64,000 nucleotides of DNA, from assembly GCF_001619955.1 (NCBI RefSeq), contig NZ_LQQO01000063.1, positions 62,001-126,000 on the forward strand, read 5' to 3'. Shown here in pieces: positions 8,893 through 17,251 of this stretch (the first letter of the stretch is position 1; each line of letters begins with the position of its first letter). A program made the position numbers and the translations under genes. The notes under the pieces were generated by a model. It saw only the letters and a program-made list of their open reading frames with translations. It had not been told where the DNA came from and searched no databases. This DNA is from Sphingomonas hankookensis (GTDB lineage Bacteria > Pseudomonadota > Alphaproteobacteria > Sphingomonadales > Sphingomonadaceae).

Positions 8893-10397
8893 GCCGCAAC
8901 CGCCGGGCAGTAGCGCAACAGGAATTCGCCATGGGTCGGCATCCGCTGCACCGCCGCCGCCATCGCCTCGCGCATCGACGCCAGGCTGCGCGCGACATCG
9001 TCCGCCGGCAGCGTGGCGACGATCGGGTCGCTTGTCGTCGGCATGATCCCCTGCCCCAGCATCACCGCAACCCAGCTCGGCCGCGCGAACAGCTCGTCGT
9101 TATAGCGGAATACCCGCCCGGTTTCACGGAACAGCTCGATCTTGTGCAGCAGCGTATCGGGCAGCGTCATCGTTCGGCAGTAGTTCCAGAACGGCGTGTC
9201 GTCGCGCGTCGTCGCGGCATAATGCAGTATGATGAAATCGCGCACCTGTTCGAACTCGGTACGCATGTGGCGGTTATATTCGGTGCGCAGGATTTCGGGA
9301 ATGTCGCCCCGGGGAAACAGCGAGATGAAACGGCTGATGCCTTCTTGGATCAGATAGATCGACGTCGATTCCAGCGGCTCGAGGAACCCCGCCGCCAACC
9401 CGATCGCGATGCAGTTGCCCTGCCAGAAACGCTCGCGGCACCCTGCGCGGAACGTAATCCGACGCGGATCGGCGAGCGGAGCTGCTTCGAGGGTCGCCAA
9501 CATTACGTCGCGGGCGGCATCCTCCGACTGGAACGCGCTTGCAAAGATATGGCCGTTGCCGACGCGGCGCTGCGTCGGGATGCGCCATTGCCAGCCGGCG
9601 TCGCGCGCGGTCGATCGGGTATAGGGCGTCGGCGCTCCGGCGTGGGCGCTCGGCACCGCCAGCGCGGTATCGCAGGGCAGCCAGGGGCTCCAGTCGACGA
9701 ACCCGGCATCCAGCGTCTGGCCGATCAGCAGCGCGCGAAAGCCGGTGCAGTCGAAGAAGAAATCACCCTCGACCACCCGCCCGTCCGACAGGGTCAGCCG
9801 GGCGATATCGCCCCGCGCATCCTGCCCGACCTCGCCGACCGTCCCTTCGACCCGCACCACGCCCCGCGTCTCGGCATAGCGGCGCAGAAAGCGGGCATAG
9901 AGCGTCGCATCGAAATGATAGGCATAGCGGATCTGCGACAGCACCGACCGGGGATTGGGATCGGGCAGGACGAACCGCCCGGCCTGCGCCGCGACCGCGC
10001 ACAGGCTGTATGCTTCGATCGGGTCGGTCGCACCGTCCTCGCGCGCGCGTAGCCAATATTGGTGGAAGTCGATGCCCTGCATGTCGACGCCATGCTGACC
10101 GAACGGATGAATATAGCGGTCACCCTTCGCGCCCCAGTCGACGAACTCGATCCCCAGTTTGAACGTCGCCCGAGTCGCGGCCATGAACTCCGCTTCGTTC
10201 ACGCCCAGCATCCGGTGGAAGGCGAGGATGTCGGGAATGGTCGCCTCCCCCACCCCGACCGTGCCGATCGCGTCGGATTCGACCAGCGTGATCGCCACGT
10301 CCTTCGGACCCAGCAGGCTGGAGAGCGCCGCCGCCGTCATCCAGCCGGCCGATCCGCCGCCGACGATCACGATCCGGCGCAACAGGGGTGCGTTCAC
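8889..10397 (-). CDS. tryptophan 7-halogenase family flavoprotein (paralogue 2)
   Basis: A 502-residue FADH2-dependent halogenase-family protein. IVGGGSAGWM is at residues 11-20, the catalytic-type lysine in TFKLGIEF is at residue 80, and the WQWRIP motif and FLEPLESTSIYLIQ are intact. It is collinear with the paralogue downstream (7378-8892) and overlaps genes on both sides by 4 nt. Catalytic residues are conserved, so an active flavin-dependent enzyme is plausible. A separate flavin reductase, which the family requires for FADH2, is not encoded in the window. Confidence 0.85.
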   Translation of the reverse strand: MNAPLLRRIVIVGGGSAGWMTAAALSSLLGPKDVAITLVESDAIGTVGVGEATIPDILAFHRMLGVNEAEFMAATRATFKLGIEFVDWGAKGDRYIHPFGQHGVDMQGIDFHQYWLRAREDGATDPIEAYSLCAVAAQAGRFVLPDPNPRSVLSQIRYAYHFDATLYARFLRRYAETRGVVRVEGTVGEVGQDARGDIARLTLSDGRVVEGDFFFDCTGFRALLIGQTLDAGFVDWSPWLPCDTALAVPSAHAGAPTPYTRSTARDAGWQWRIPTQRRVGNGHIFASAFQSEDAARDVMLATLEAAPLADPRRITFRAGCRERFWQGNCIAIGLAAGFLEPLESTSIYLIQEGISRFISLFPRGDIPEILRTEYNRHMRTEFEQVRDFIILHYAATTRDDTPFWNYCRTMTLPDTLLHKIELFRETGRVFRYNDELFARPSWVAVMLGQGIMPTTSDPIVATLPADDVARSLASMREAMAAAVQRMPTHGEFLLRYCPAVAA

Positions 10398-11809
10398 GAT
10401 GCCGCCTTTCGCAGATATTGCTCCAATTGGGCGCGATAGACGCGCGCGGGCGGCAGCGTCGCCACCCCCTGTTCGATGGTGCGCGCCATCTTCGACAGGA
10501 ACGGCGTGACCTGCGCCCTCTCCGCCCGGTCGGCCAGCGGATCGTATCGCGCCGGCCGCCGCCCCATGCCCATGTGCAGGATCAGCCAGTCCTCCGGGTG
10601 GAAGGGTTCGAGGTCATAGGCGACCAGCACCCCGCGCCGTTCGAACATGGTCAGCTTGCGCTCGAGCCTTTCGGGCACCGCCTCCGCACGGGCCGCCTGC
10701 CAATAGGGTCCGTCCGGCAATCCACCAGCCTGGAACATCGCCTGCTGGAACAGCGCGGCATGGTCGTAATCCTCGGCGAAACGGCGGTTATATTCGGCCG
10801 CCTCGACCGCCATCCCGCCGGTGACCGGGATCAATGCCAGCAGTCGTTCGATGTCCCGCTCCAGCAACAGCATCGGCGCGGGGGTCAGCGGCTCGACCAC
10901 GCCGGCTGCCTGACCGACGCCCACGCAATTGCCGGCCCAGGCCAGCGAACGACGTCCCAGGGTCGCCTTTGTCCCCGCGACCTCGCCCACCGCACCGACG
11001 ACGGTCCGCCGCGTGCGGCCTTTCAACGGCGTATCGCTTTCCCAGCCCGACGACGTCACCCGGACCGTTCGGAGCGGTGCCTGATCATCGGCGGGCAAGT
11101 CGCTGGTAGCGATCGCTATCGCCCGGCCCGATGGACGATCGCCCGCCAACGCCGCCAACAGCTGCGCCTCCGGCCCCGATGCGTCGACATAGAGATCGGC
11201 GATCACGACACGCCCATCGTCCATCGTCACGCCGGCGATGCGCCCGTCCGCCGCCTCGACCGAAGCAACCGCGCCACCGATCCGCTCGACCCGGTCGGGC
11301 ACGTCGAACAGGCGCGCATAGTCTTGCGCATCGAACTGATAGCCATATTCGGCGCGCGACAGCGGATGCGGCGCCCCGTTCGCGCCCGCGCGTGGCGGGT
11401 GGACGAACACGCCGCGGCGCGCGGCCTGCAATCCGGCCACGAACGGATCGATGCTGTCCGCACCGGCCGATGCCAGATAATGATGGAACTGCACGCCGTC
11501 GATCACCGGAAAGGGCAAGGCGAACGACTGCATCCACGACCGCCCTGCCCCCCAGTCGGCATAGCGCGTACCCCAGGAGAACGCCGTCGTGCTGTCCAGC
11601 GTCAGCCGCCGTTCGTCCAACCCGGCGGTCAGGTTGAACGCATAGGCCGATGGCCCGGTGACATTGCCATAGAACAGGTCGCTGCCCCGCTGGTCGCCGG
11701 CCCGCGCCCACAGGATCGCGATTGATGGCGGCAAGTGCCGCGCCAACGCGGCCAGCGCCATGCGCGCGGAAAGCCCGTCACCGCAAAGTAAGATCCGATG
11801 GACCGTCAT
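10394..11809 (-). CDS. degenerate tryptophan-halogenase-like flavoprotein (paralogue 3)
   Basis: A 471-residue protein clearly related to its neighbours (start MTVHRILLCGDGLSARMALA; ADWG near residue 85; GNCVGVGQAAGVVEPL near 335; a shared C-terminal half). It lacks the halogenase signature. The catalytic lysine segment TFKLGIEF is AFSWGTRY, with Ser at residue 78. WxWxIP is replaced by WESDTP, and the Glu-Ser of EPLESTS is EPLTPAP. The FAD-binding glycine motif is also weakened (GDGLSA). The ATG at 11809 overlaps the upstream stop; a much longer in-frame extension is shadow coding. It is probably a non-halogenating paralogue, perhaps a binding or partner subunit. Confidence 0.8.
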   Translation of the reverse strand: MTVHRILLCGDGLSARMALAALARHLPPSIAILWARAGDQRGSDLFYGNVTGPSAYAFNLTAGLDERRLTLDSTTAFSWGTRYADWGAGRSWMQSFALPFPVIDGVQFHHYLASAGADSIDPFVAGLQAARRGVFVHPPRAGANGAPHPLSRAEYGYQFDAQDYARLFDVPDRVERIGGAVASVEAADGRIAGVTMDDGRVVIADLYVDASGPEAQLLAALAGDRPSGRAIAIATSDLPADDQAPLRTVRVTSSGWESDTPLKGRTRRTVVGAVGEVAGTKATLGRRSLAWAGNCVGVGQAAGVVEPLTPAPMLLLERDIERLLALIPVTGGMAVEAAEYNRRFAEDYDHAALFQQAMFQAGGLPDGPYWQAARAEAVPERLERKLTMFERRGVLVAYDLEPFHPEDWLILHMGMGRRPARYDPLADRAERAQVTPFLSKMARTIEQGVATLPPARVYRAQLEQYLRKAAS

Positions 11810-13323
11810 GCGGCGAGGCCGGCGGCCGCCGGCGAACGGCGGATATAGTCGGCATGGTCCGGCGTCGCCTGCACCGCGCCGGCGACCTCCGCCCGCAACG
11901 CTGCCGCCTGTGCCGCCAGTGCGTCCGGCGCAATCATCTCGACGCGCGGGTCGTAGGCGCCCGGCATCAGCCGCTGCCCGAGCATCACCGCAACCCAGCT
12001 GGGCGGCAGGAACAGCCCGAACTGATAGGGCACGACATAACCGCGCGTGCGCCACGTATCGATCTTGTGCGCCAGGCTGTCGGGCAGCGTCAGCGCGCGG
12101 AAATGCCGCCACATCGGACTGTCGTCCCGTTCCGTCGCGACATAATGCAGCAGCAGGAAATCGCGCACCCGTTCGAAATGCAGCGCCATGCGGCGGTTAT
12201 ATTCGTCAATGTCCTCCGCCGCGAAGTCGCGGTCCGGAAACAGCGCCAGCAATTCGGTGATCCCGTCCTGAATCAGATGGATCGAGGTCGATTCGAGCGG
12301 TTCGAGGAACCCGCTGGCCAGCCCGATCGCGACGACGTTGCGCTTCCAGAAATCGCGCCGCCGCCCGGTAGTGAAGCGCAACCGGCGCGGGTTCGCCTGC
12401 ATCGGCGCATCGAGATGGTCGACCAGCTGCCGCTCGGCCTCGTCGTCCGAGATGAAATCGCTGCAATAGACATGGCCGTTGCCGACGCGGTGCTGCAGCG
12501 GGATACGCCACTGCCACCCCGCCGTCCGCGCCGTCGCGCGCGTATAGGGGCCGAGCGGCCCGCGACTCTCGGTCGGCACCGCGACCGCGCGGTCGCATGG
12601 CAGCCACCGGCTCCAGTCGTCATAGCCCGACTGCAACGCCCCCTCGATCAGCAGCCCGCGAAAGCCCGAACAGTCGATGAACAGCTCGGCGCCGATCGTC
12701 CGGCCATCGGCCAGCGTCACGTCGCGGACGAAGCCCCCCTCGCCATCCAGCGCGACGTCGACCACCTTGCCCTCGATCCGCTCGACGCCGCGCGTCTCGG
12801 CATAGCGGCGCAGGAATGCGGCATAGAGCGACGCGTCGAACTGATAGGCATAGCCGAAGCTCGATTCGACCCGGCCCGGCTCGCTGGCGGGATGGCGGAA
12901 CCGGTTCTGTTCGGCCGCGATCACCGGATAGGAATAGTCGTCCAGCCGACCGGCATCGCCCATTGCCCTGAGCCGCAGCCATTGGTGGTAGAAGGGGATG
13001 CCATCCTCTTCCGGCCCGTAATTGCCGAAGGGGTGGATATAGCGGTCGCCGATTCGGCCCCAGTCGCAGAATTCGATGCCCAGCTTGTAGGTCGCCTCGG
13101 TCGCCCGCATCAGCTCGGGCTCGGCGATCCCCAGCGTCGCGTTGAACGCGCGGATATGCGGCAGCGTCGCTTCACCGACGCCGACCGTGCCGATCTCCTC
13201 CGATTCGATCAGGCGGACCCTCACGCCCAAACCGGCGAGCCTGTTCGCAAGCGCAGCGGCGGTCATCCATCCCGCCGTACCCCCGCCGACGATGCACGCC
13301 GAGGTAACCCGCCGGTCGGTCAT
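11806..13323 (-). CDS. tryptophan 7-halogenase family flavoprotein (paralogue 4)
   Basis: A 505-residue member and the first gene of the four-gene leftward operon. IVGGGTAGWM lies at residues 11-20, TYKLGIEF at 78-85 carries the catalytic-type lysine (residue 80), and WQWRIP and FLEPLESTSIHLIQ are intact. It is closest in motif detail to the paralogue at 7378. The start lies across a 357-bp gap from the divergent TonB-dependent receptor, suggesting shared control. A flavin-dependent halogenase-type chemistry is expected from family knowledge; the substrate is unknown. Confidence 0.85.
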   Translation of the reverse strand: MTDRRVTSACIVGGGTAGWMTAAALANRLAGLGVRVRLIESEEIGTVGVGEATLPHIRAFNATLGIAEPELMRATEATYKLGIEFCDWGRIGDRYIHPFGNYGPEEDGIPFYHQWLRLRAMGDAGRLDDYSYPVIAAEQNRFRHPASEPGRVESSFGYAYQFDASLYAAFLRRYAETRGVERIEGKVVDVALDGEGGFVRDVTLADGRTIGAELFIDCSGFRGLLIEGALQSGYDDWSRWLPCDRAVAVPTESRGPLGPYTRATARTAGWQWRIPLQHRVGNGHVYCSDFISDDEAERQLVDHLDAPMQANPRRLRFTTGRRRDFWKRNVVAIGLASGFLEPLESTSIHLIQDGITELLALFPDRDFAAEDIDEYNRRMALHFERVRDFLLLHYVATERDDSPMWRHFRALTLPDSLAHKIDTWRTRGYVVPYQFGLFLPPSWVAVMLGQRLMPGAYDPRVEMIAPDALAAQAAALRAEVAGAVQATPDHADYIRRSPAAAGLAA

Positions 13324-13391
13324 GCCGCTTCTACCCGGACAATTTCTTTCCTCACCTTACGGCACTCCCCCTGCCCGTCTTAGCAATACGC

Positions 13392-13409
13392 AAGACTTTT
13401 AACAGTCTT
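13392..13409. repeat. 6-bp-arm inverted repeat in the divergent intergenic region
   Basis: AAGACT-TTTAAC-AGTCTT is a perfect dyad about 70 bp upstream of the leftward halogenase operon start. It may be an operator or a leader hairpin of that operon. Confidence 0.4.
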
Positions 13410-13512
13410 CGCGCAGCTTCGCCGCATCGCAGCAATGGTAACGGCTGAAATTACTTCCTTCTCAACAGGAAAGCGCGATTTCGTACCCAATTGTCAACGT
13501 GGCCAGGAAAAA

Positions 13513-13526
13513 TGTTACCGCTATCT
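13513..13526 (+). promoter_or_regulatory. LacI-like operator upstream of the TonB receptor
   Basis: TGTTACCGCTATCT has the layout of the palindrome at 7313-7326 (shared pattern TGTWACCGSTWTCW). It abuts the -35 hexamer of the receptor promoter, a position suitable for control. The site is seen in the sequence; binding is inferred. Confidence 0.45.
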
Positions 13527-13554
13527 TGTCCGACTAAAAACGATCCGGTATGCG
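13526..13554 (+). promoter_or_regulatory. sigma70-like promoter for the TonB-dependent receptor
   Basis: TTGTCC and TATGCG are separated by 17 bp, about 125 bp upstream of the receptor ATG and directly adjoining the operator-like site at 13513-13526. Spacing is canonical; the -10 match is moderate. Confidence 0.45.
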
Positions 13555-13680
13555 ATTCGTCGTAGCCGGAACCATGCGGGCCAAGTCGTATCGACATACG
13601 GCATGAGACCCGATCTGACCGGCCACAGGGGAAACCGGGGCGGCCGTAACAACGGGCGACCTTTGGGAGGGGATAGAGCA

Positions 13681-16600
13681 ATGAACGCACAGCGATTCCG
13701 CATTCGATCCGGCTCGGCCAAGTGCCTGCTGATGGCGACATCGGCACTCACCTTGGCATTGATGCCGTCGATCGCCTCGGCGCAGGACGCCGCCACCGAT
13801 CCGGAAGGGGAACCGACGGTCACGTCGCAGGGACCGCAGACCACCACCAGCGATACTGAAATCGTCGTCACCGGCATCCGCGCCGCACTGGAATCGGCCA
13901 AGGAGATCAAGCGGAAGTCGTCGACCTTCGTCGATTCGATCACCGCATCGGACATCGCGACCCTGCCCGACCTGTCGGTCGCCGAAGCGATCGGCCGTAT
14001 TCCGGGCGTCACCATCTCGCGCTTCCCGCAGGGCGGCGCCAGCCCCGATTTTCCGTCGCCCGAAGGACGCGGCAACCTGGTCCGTGGCCTGGGCTTCGTC
14101 CGGTCGGAATTCAACGGACGCGACGCATTCAGCGCCAATGGCGGCCGCAGCCTCGACTTTTCCAGCATCCCGCCCGAACTGGTCGGCGGCGTCGACGTCT
14201 ACAAGAACCAGAGCGCCGACCTGATCGAAGGCGGCATCGGCGGGTCGATCAACCTGCGCACGCTCGAACCGTTCGACAGCAAGAAGGATCTGTTCGTCGT
14301 CGCGGTCGACGGCACCTATTCCGACCTGCGCAAGAAATGGTCGCCACAAGCCAGCATCACCGCCGGCAAGCGGTGGAATACCGGCATCGGCGAATTCGGC
14401 ATCCTCGGCTCCTATTCGCGCTCGCGGCTCGATTCGCGCATCCATGGCTGGCAGCAGAACGCGCCGATGCCGCGCGTGCTGAACGCCGCCGGACAGGTGC
14501 CGGAAACGACCTTCACCGGCGCGAACAAGGTGAACGAGTTCGCCGGCGTCGATCCGTCGCAGATCGTCGGCATCACGCCGGGCTTCCAGCTGCGCACCAA
14601 CGATGTCGATCGCGAACGCATCAGCTATTATCTCGCGGCGCAGTGGCGCAACGACAATGTCCAGCTGACCGGCAAGTACATTCGCGCCGAAAACAAGATC
14701 AACAGCATCGAACGCACCTTCGAATGGTTCCCCGAACATGACACCGGCACCACTGCGGGCGTGTCGGACATCGTGCTCGACAAGAATTGGAGCACGGCCG
14801 GCACCTCGATGTGCAGCGGCCCCGGCGGCTTTCCGTCCAACCCGGGCGACTGCGAACGGCTGATCCCGATCCGCGGCGGCCTGATGGAATCGGGCTATGT
14901 CACCAACAATGCCGACAGCTGGACCGGCGCACGCGGTTCAGCGGTCGGATCGCTGGGCATCGGCAAGATCGAGGAAGCGACCACCGAGGATTTCAGCCTC
15001 AACCTGAAATGGAACGCAACCGACCGCCTCTTCATCACCCTCGACGGCCAGTACACCAAGGCTGACGCCCGCCAGCGGTCGATCTGGGGCGGCATGAATA
15101 CCTATCTGAACTGGAAGATCCGGCACGACCTCGACAATCCGTCGATCGAATTCCTGATCGACCCGCAGCACCGCTTCAATCCCAACCAGACGCGCTTCAC
15201 CGGCGACCGTGACGCGACGGCGACCACGCCGGGCGTCTACATCCCGACGCCGACCAGCACCGCCGATTTCAACGGATCATCGTGGCAGTTCGCCGCCGAC
15301 CAGTTCCAGGTCGGCACCGGCGAGCTGAAGGCCTTCCGGGGCGACCTCGCCTATGACGTCTCGGGCGGCGAAGGCCTGGCCAGCTGGTTCGACAGCGTGA
15401 AGTTCGGTGCGCGCTGGTCGGAGCGCAGCCAGATCAACCAGGAAATGGCGCTCAACTGGGGCTCGATCGCACCGGCATGGGACGGGCGCGGCGGCTTCGC
15501 GGTCGCCGGCACCTTCCAGAACCCGTCACAGGGCTTCGAAGCGGTGAATTTTGCCGATTTCTTCCGCGGTGGCGTGGTGCAGGGCGCGAACAATGCGTTC
15601 GTGTTCGTGAACCAGGACCTGCTGTCGAGCTATGCGAACTTCCGCAACTATCTGAACACCGAACCGCAGCTCGCGAACGGCAATTACGGCTGGGTGCCGC
15701 GCGGCACGTCGGACGGCAGCCGCTTCGGCAGCCCGATCTTCCGCCCGTCGGACATTTCGGACATCACCGAAAAGACCCGCAACGCCTATGTCCGCGTCGA
15801 CTTCAAGCATGAATTCGACAACGGCATGTCGGTCGACGGCAATGTCGGCGTCCGCTACGTCCGCACCGATCTGGATTCGTCGGGCTTCCAGGCGTTCCGT
15901 CCGTTCGTCGACGACATCCAGACGCCGGCGGTGGCGAACGGCGTACGCACCCGCACCGACGATGCGGAAAGCCGCGACGATATTCGCGACTTCTCGCCGC
16001 AGACCGTTGCCTATGCCGCGCAGCAGGCGATCGCCCGGACGTTGAAGCTGAAGGACGAGCATTGGCTGCCGTCGTTCAACATCAAATGGAACCTCAACCG
16101 CGAAATGCTGATCCGCGGTGCGTTCAGCAAAGGATTGAGCCGCCCGAACGTGCAGGACCTGCGTGCCGCACAGGAATATGTCGTCACGATCAACCGCCTG
16201 AACTTCCCGCAGATCACCGACCGCAACGACCCGCTGTTCGGCATCGATCGTGGTGCGCAGAACATCACTCCCGGCGAAATACGGGTGAGCGGCGGCAACC
16301 CGTTCCTGAAGCCTACCACCGCCGACAGCTTCGACCTGTCGTACGAATGGTATTTCAAGGGCGGCTATCTCTCGGTCGCCGGTTTCTACAAGGACCTGCG
16401 CAACATCATCAACAATGGCAGCCTGCCGCTGGGCGTGCTCGGCGGCGGCGGCGACCAGCAGGTCGGGTCGGTGACGCTCGACGGACGGCAGGTGCCGATC
16501 ATTTACAACGGTGCGGTGAACCAGGCGAAAGCCAAGGTGAAGGGCATCGAGATCGGCTATCAGCAGTTCTTCGACTTCCTGCCCGGACCGCTCAAGCATC

Positions 16601-17058
16601 TGGGCTTCCAGGGGAACTACACCTTCATCGATGCCAAGACCACGCCGCCGCAGAACGGCGTCGACAGCGATGGCGACGGTGTGCCGGACGACGTGACCAC
16701 CGTGTTCCGCTGGGGTGTCGACGACCTGCTCGGCCAGTCGAAGCATATCGCCAACGCGGTCGCGATCTATCAGGACAAGGTGGTCGAGGCCCGACTCGCC
16801 TATAACTGGCGCTCGGAATATCTGACCACCTATCGCGACTATGTGACCGGCAACCCGATCTACAATTCGGCGGCCGGATTCCTCGACGCGTCGCTGAAGT
16901 TCAACATCGGCAACCTGCAGCTACGCGGATCGATCGCCAACATCCTCGATACCAAGAGCAAGGCGCGGTCCTACATCGATGCCAGCGGCCAGCTGTACGA
17001 TCGGTTCAGCTTCCTGAACGATCGCCGCATCGTGGTCGGCTTGCTGTTCCGCATCTAA
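13681..17058 (+). CDS. TonB-dependent receptor, large (oligosaccharide-type)
   Basis: A 1125-residue outer-membrane receptor. The ATG at 13681 follows GGGAGGGG and begins a signal peptide ending IASAQ near residue 35. A TonB-box-like TEIVVTGIRAALESA leads into the plug domain (SITASDIATLPDLSVAEAIGRIPGV, then RGLGFVRSEFNGRD). The rest is a 22-stranded barrel ending in an aromatic/hydrophobic terminus (VGLLFRI). The length and the plug start are typical of Caulobacter/Sphingomonas receptors for plant-derived sugars or aromatics. It is divergent from the halogenase operon. A strong terminator follows at 17079-17111, so it is transcribed alone. Confidence 0.93.
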   Translation: MNAQRFRIRSGSAKCLLMATSALTLALMPSIASAQDAATDPEGEPTVTSQGPQTTTSDTEIVVTGIRAALESAKEIKRKSSTFVDSITASDIATLPDLSVAEAIGRIPGVTISRFPQGGASPDFPSPEGRGNLVRGLGFVRSEFNGRDAFSANGGRSLDFSSIPPELVGGVDVYKNQSADLIEGGIGGSINLRTLEPFDSKKDLFVVAVDGTYSDLRKKWSPQASITAGKRWNTGIGEFGILGSYSRSRLDSRIHGWQQNAPMPRVLNAAGQVPETTFTGANKVNEFAGVDPSQIVGITPGFQLRTNDVDRERISYYLAAQWRNDNVQLTGKYIRAENKINSIERTFEWFPEHDTGTTAGVSDIVLDKNWSTAGTSMCSGPGGFPSNPGDCERLIPIRGGLMESGYVTNNADSWTGARGSAVGSLGIGKIEEATTEDFSLNLKWNATDRLFITLDGQYTKADARQRSIWGGMNTYLNWKIRHDLDNPSIEFLIDPQHRFNPNQTRFTGDRDATATTPGVYIPTPTSTADFNGSSWQFAADQFQVGTGELKAFRGDLAYDVSGGEGLASWFDSVKFGARWSERSQINQEMALNWGSIAPAWDGRGGFAVAGTFQNPSQGFEAVNFADFFRGGVVQGANNAFVFVNQDLLSSYANFRNYLNTEPQLANGNYGWVPRGTSDGSRFGSPIFRPSDISDITEKTRNAYVRVDFKHEFDNGMSVDGNVGVRYVRTDLDSSGFQAFRPFVDDIQTPAVANGVRTRTDDAESRDDIRDFSPQTVAYAAQQAIARTLKLKDEHWLPSFNIKWNLNREMLIRGAFSKGLSRPNVQDLRAAQEYVVTINRLNFPQITDRNDPLFGIDRGAQNITPGEIRVSGGNPFLKPTTADSFDLSYEWYFKGGYLSVAGFYKDLRNIINNGSLPLGVLGGGGDQQVGSVTLDGRQVPIIYNGAVNQAKAKVKGIEIGYQQFFDFLPGPLKHLGFQGNYTFIDAKTTPPQNGVDSDGDGVPDDVTTVFRWGVDDLLGQSKHIANAVAIYQDKVVEARLAYNWRSEYLTTYRDYVTGNPIYNSAAGFLDASLKFNIGNLQLRGSIANILDTKSKARSYIDASGQLYDRFSFLNDRRIVVGLLFRI

Positions 17059-17078
17059 CCCCTGGAGCGGAACAACTT

Positions 17079-17111
17079 GGGGAGGTGCCAGTGGCCCCTC
17101 CCCGTTTCTTT
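17079..17111 (+). terminator. Rho-independent terminator after the TonB receptor
   Basis: An 11-bp stem with one mismatch (GGGGAGGTGCC / GGCCCCTCCCC, 3-nt loop AGT) is followed by GTTTCTTT, 20 bp after the receptor stop. Confidence 0.8.
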
Positions 17112-17142
17112 GGTGGACACGGTCCGTGTCGCCATAAGCCAT

Positions 17143-17239
17143 CGTCACTCCCGCGAAGGCGGGAGTCCATACACGCCGAAGTAGCGCCTCCGGCATTGTC
17201 GTCAGCGGCTATGGATTCCCGCCTTCGCGGGAATGACGA
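17143..17239. repeat. palindromic intergenic repeat pair (REP-like)
   Basis: Two hairpin units, CGTCACTCCCGCGAAGGCGG and its near reverse complement ending GGGAATGACG, flank about 45 bp. The same design recurs at 46753-46850 and, degenerate, at 46881-46972. This looks like a dispersed intergenic palindrome family. It lies between the receptor terminator and the 3' end of dnaB. Confidence 0.75.
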
Positions 17240-17251
17240 TATAGCTGCCCC

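Larger units (their letters stand above)
13324..13680. other. divergent control region between the halogenase operon and the TonB receptor
   Basis: This 357-bp stretch holds no convincing gene. It is visibly richer in A and T than its surroundings. It contains an 18-bp inverted repeat (13392-13409), a weak operator-like TGGTAACGGCTGAA at 13436-13449, a better one at 13513-13526, and a sigma70-like promoter facing right. In-frame codons upstream of the receptor ATG (from 13435) would disrupt its signal peptide and are not used. Confidence 0.7.

Noticed and set aside
11810..12112. N-terminal extension of the degenerate halogenase paralogue
   Set aside because: The extra 101 codons overlap the upstream halogenase in another frame and look like shadow sequence; ATG 11809 gives the family start and an ATGA overlap.
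13435..13680. Upstream extension of the TonB receptor by 82 codons
   Set aside because: It would bury the signal peptide; the ATG at 13681 has GGGAGGGG and starts a normal leader, and the extension covers operator and promoter signals.
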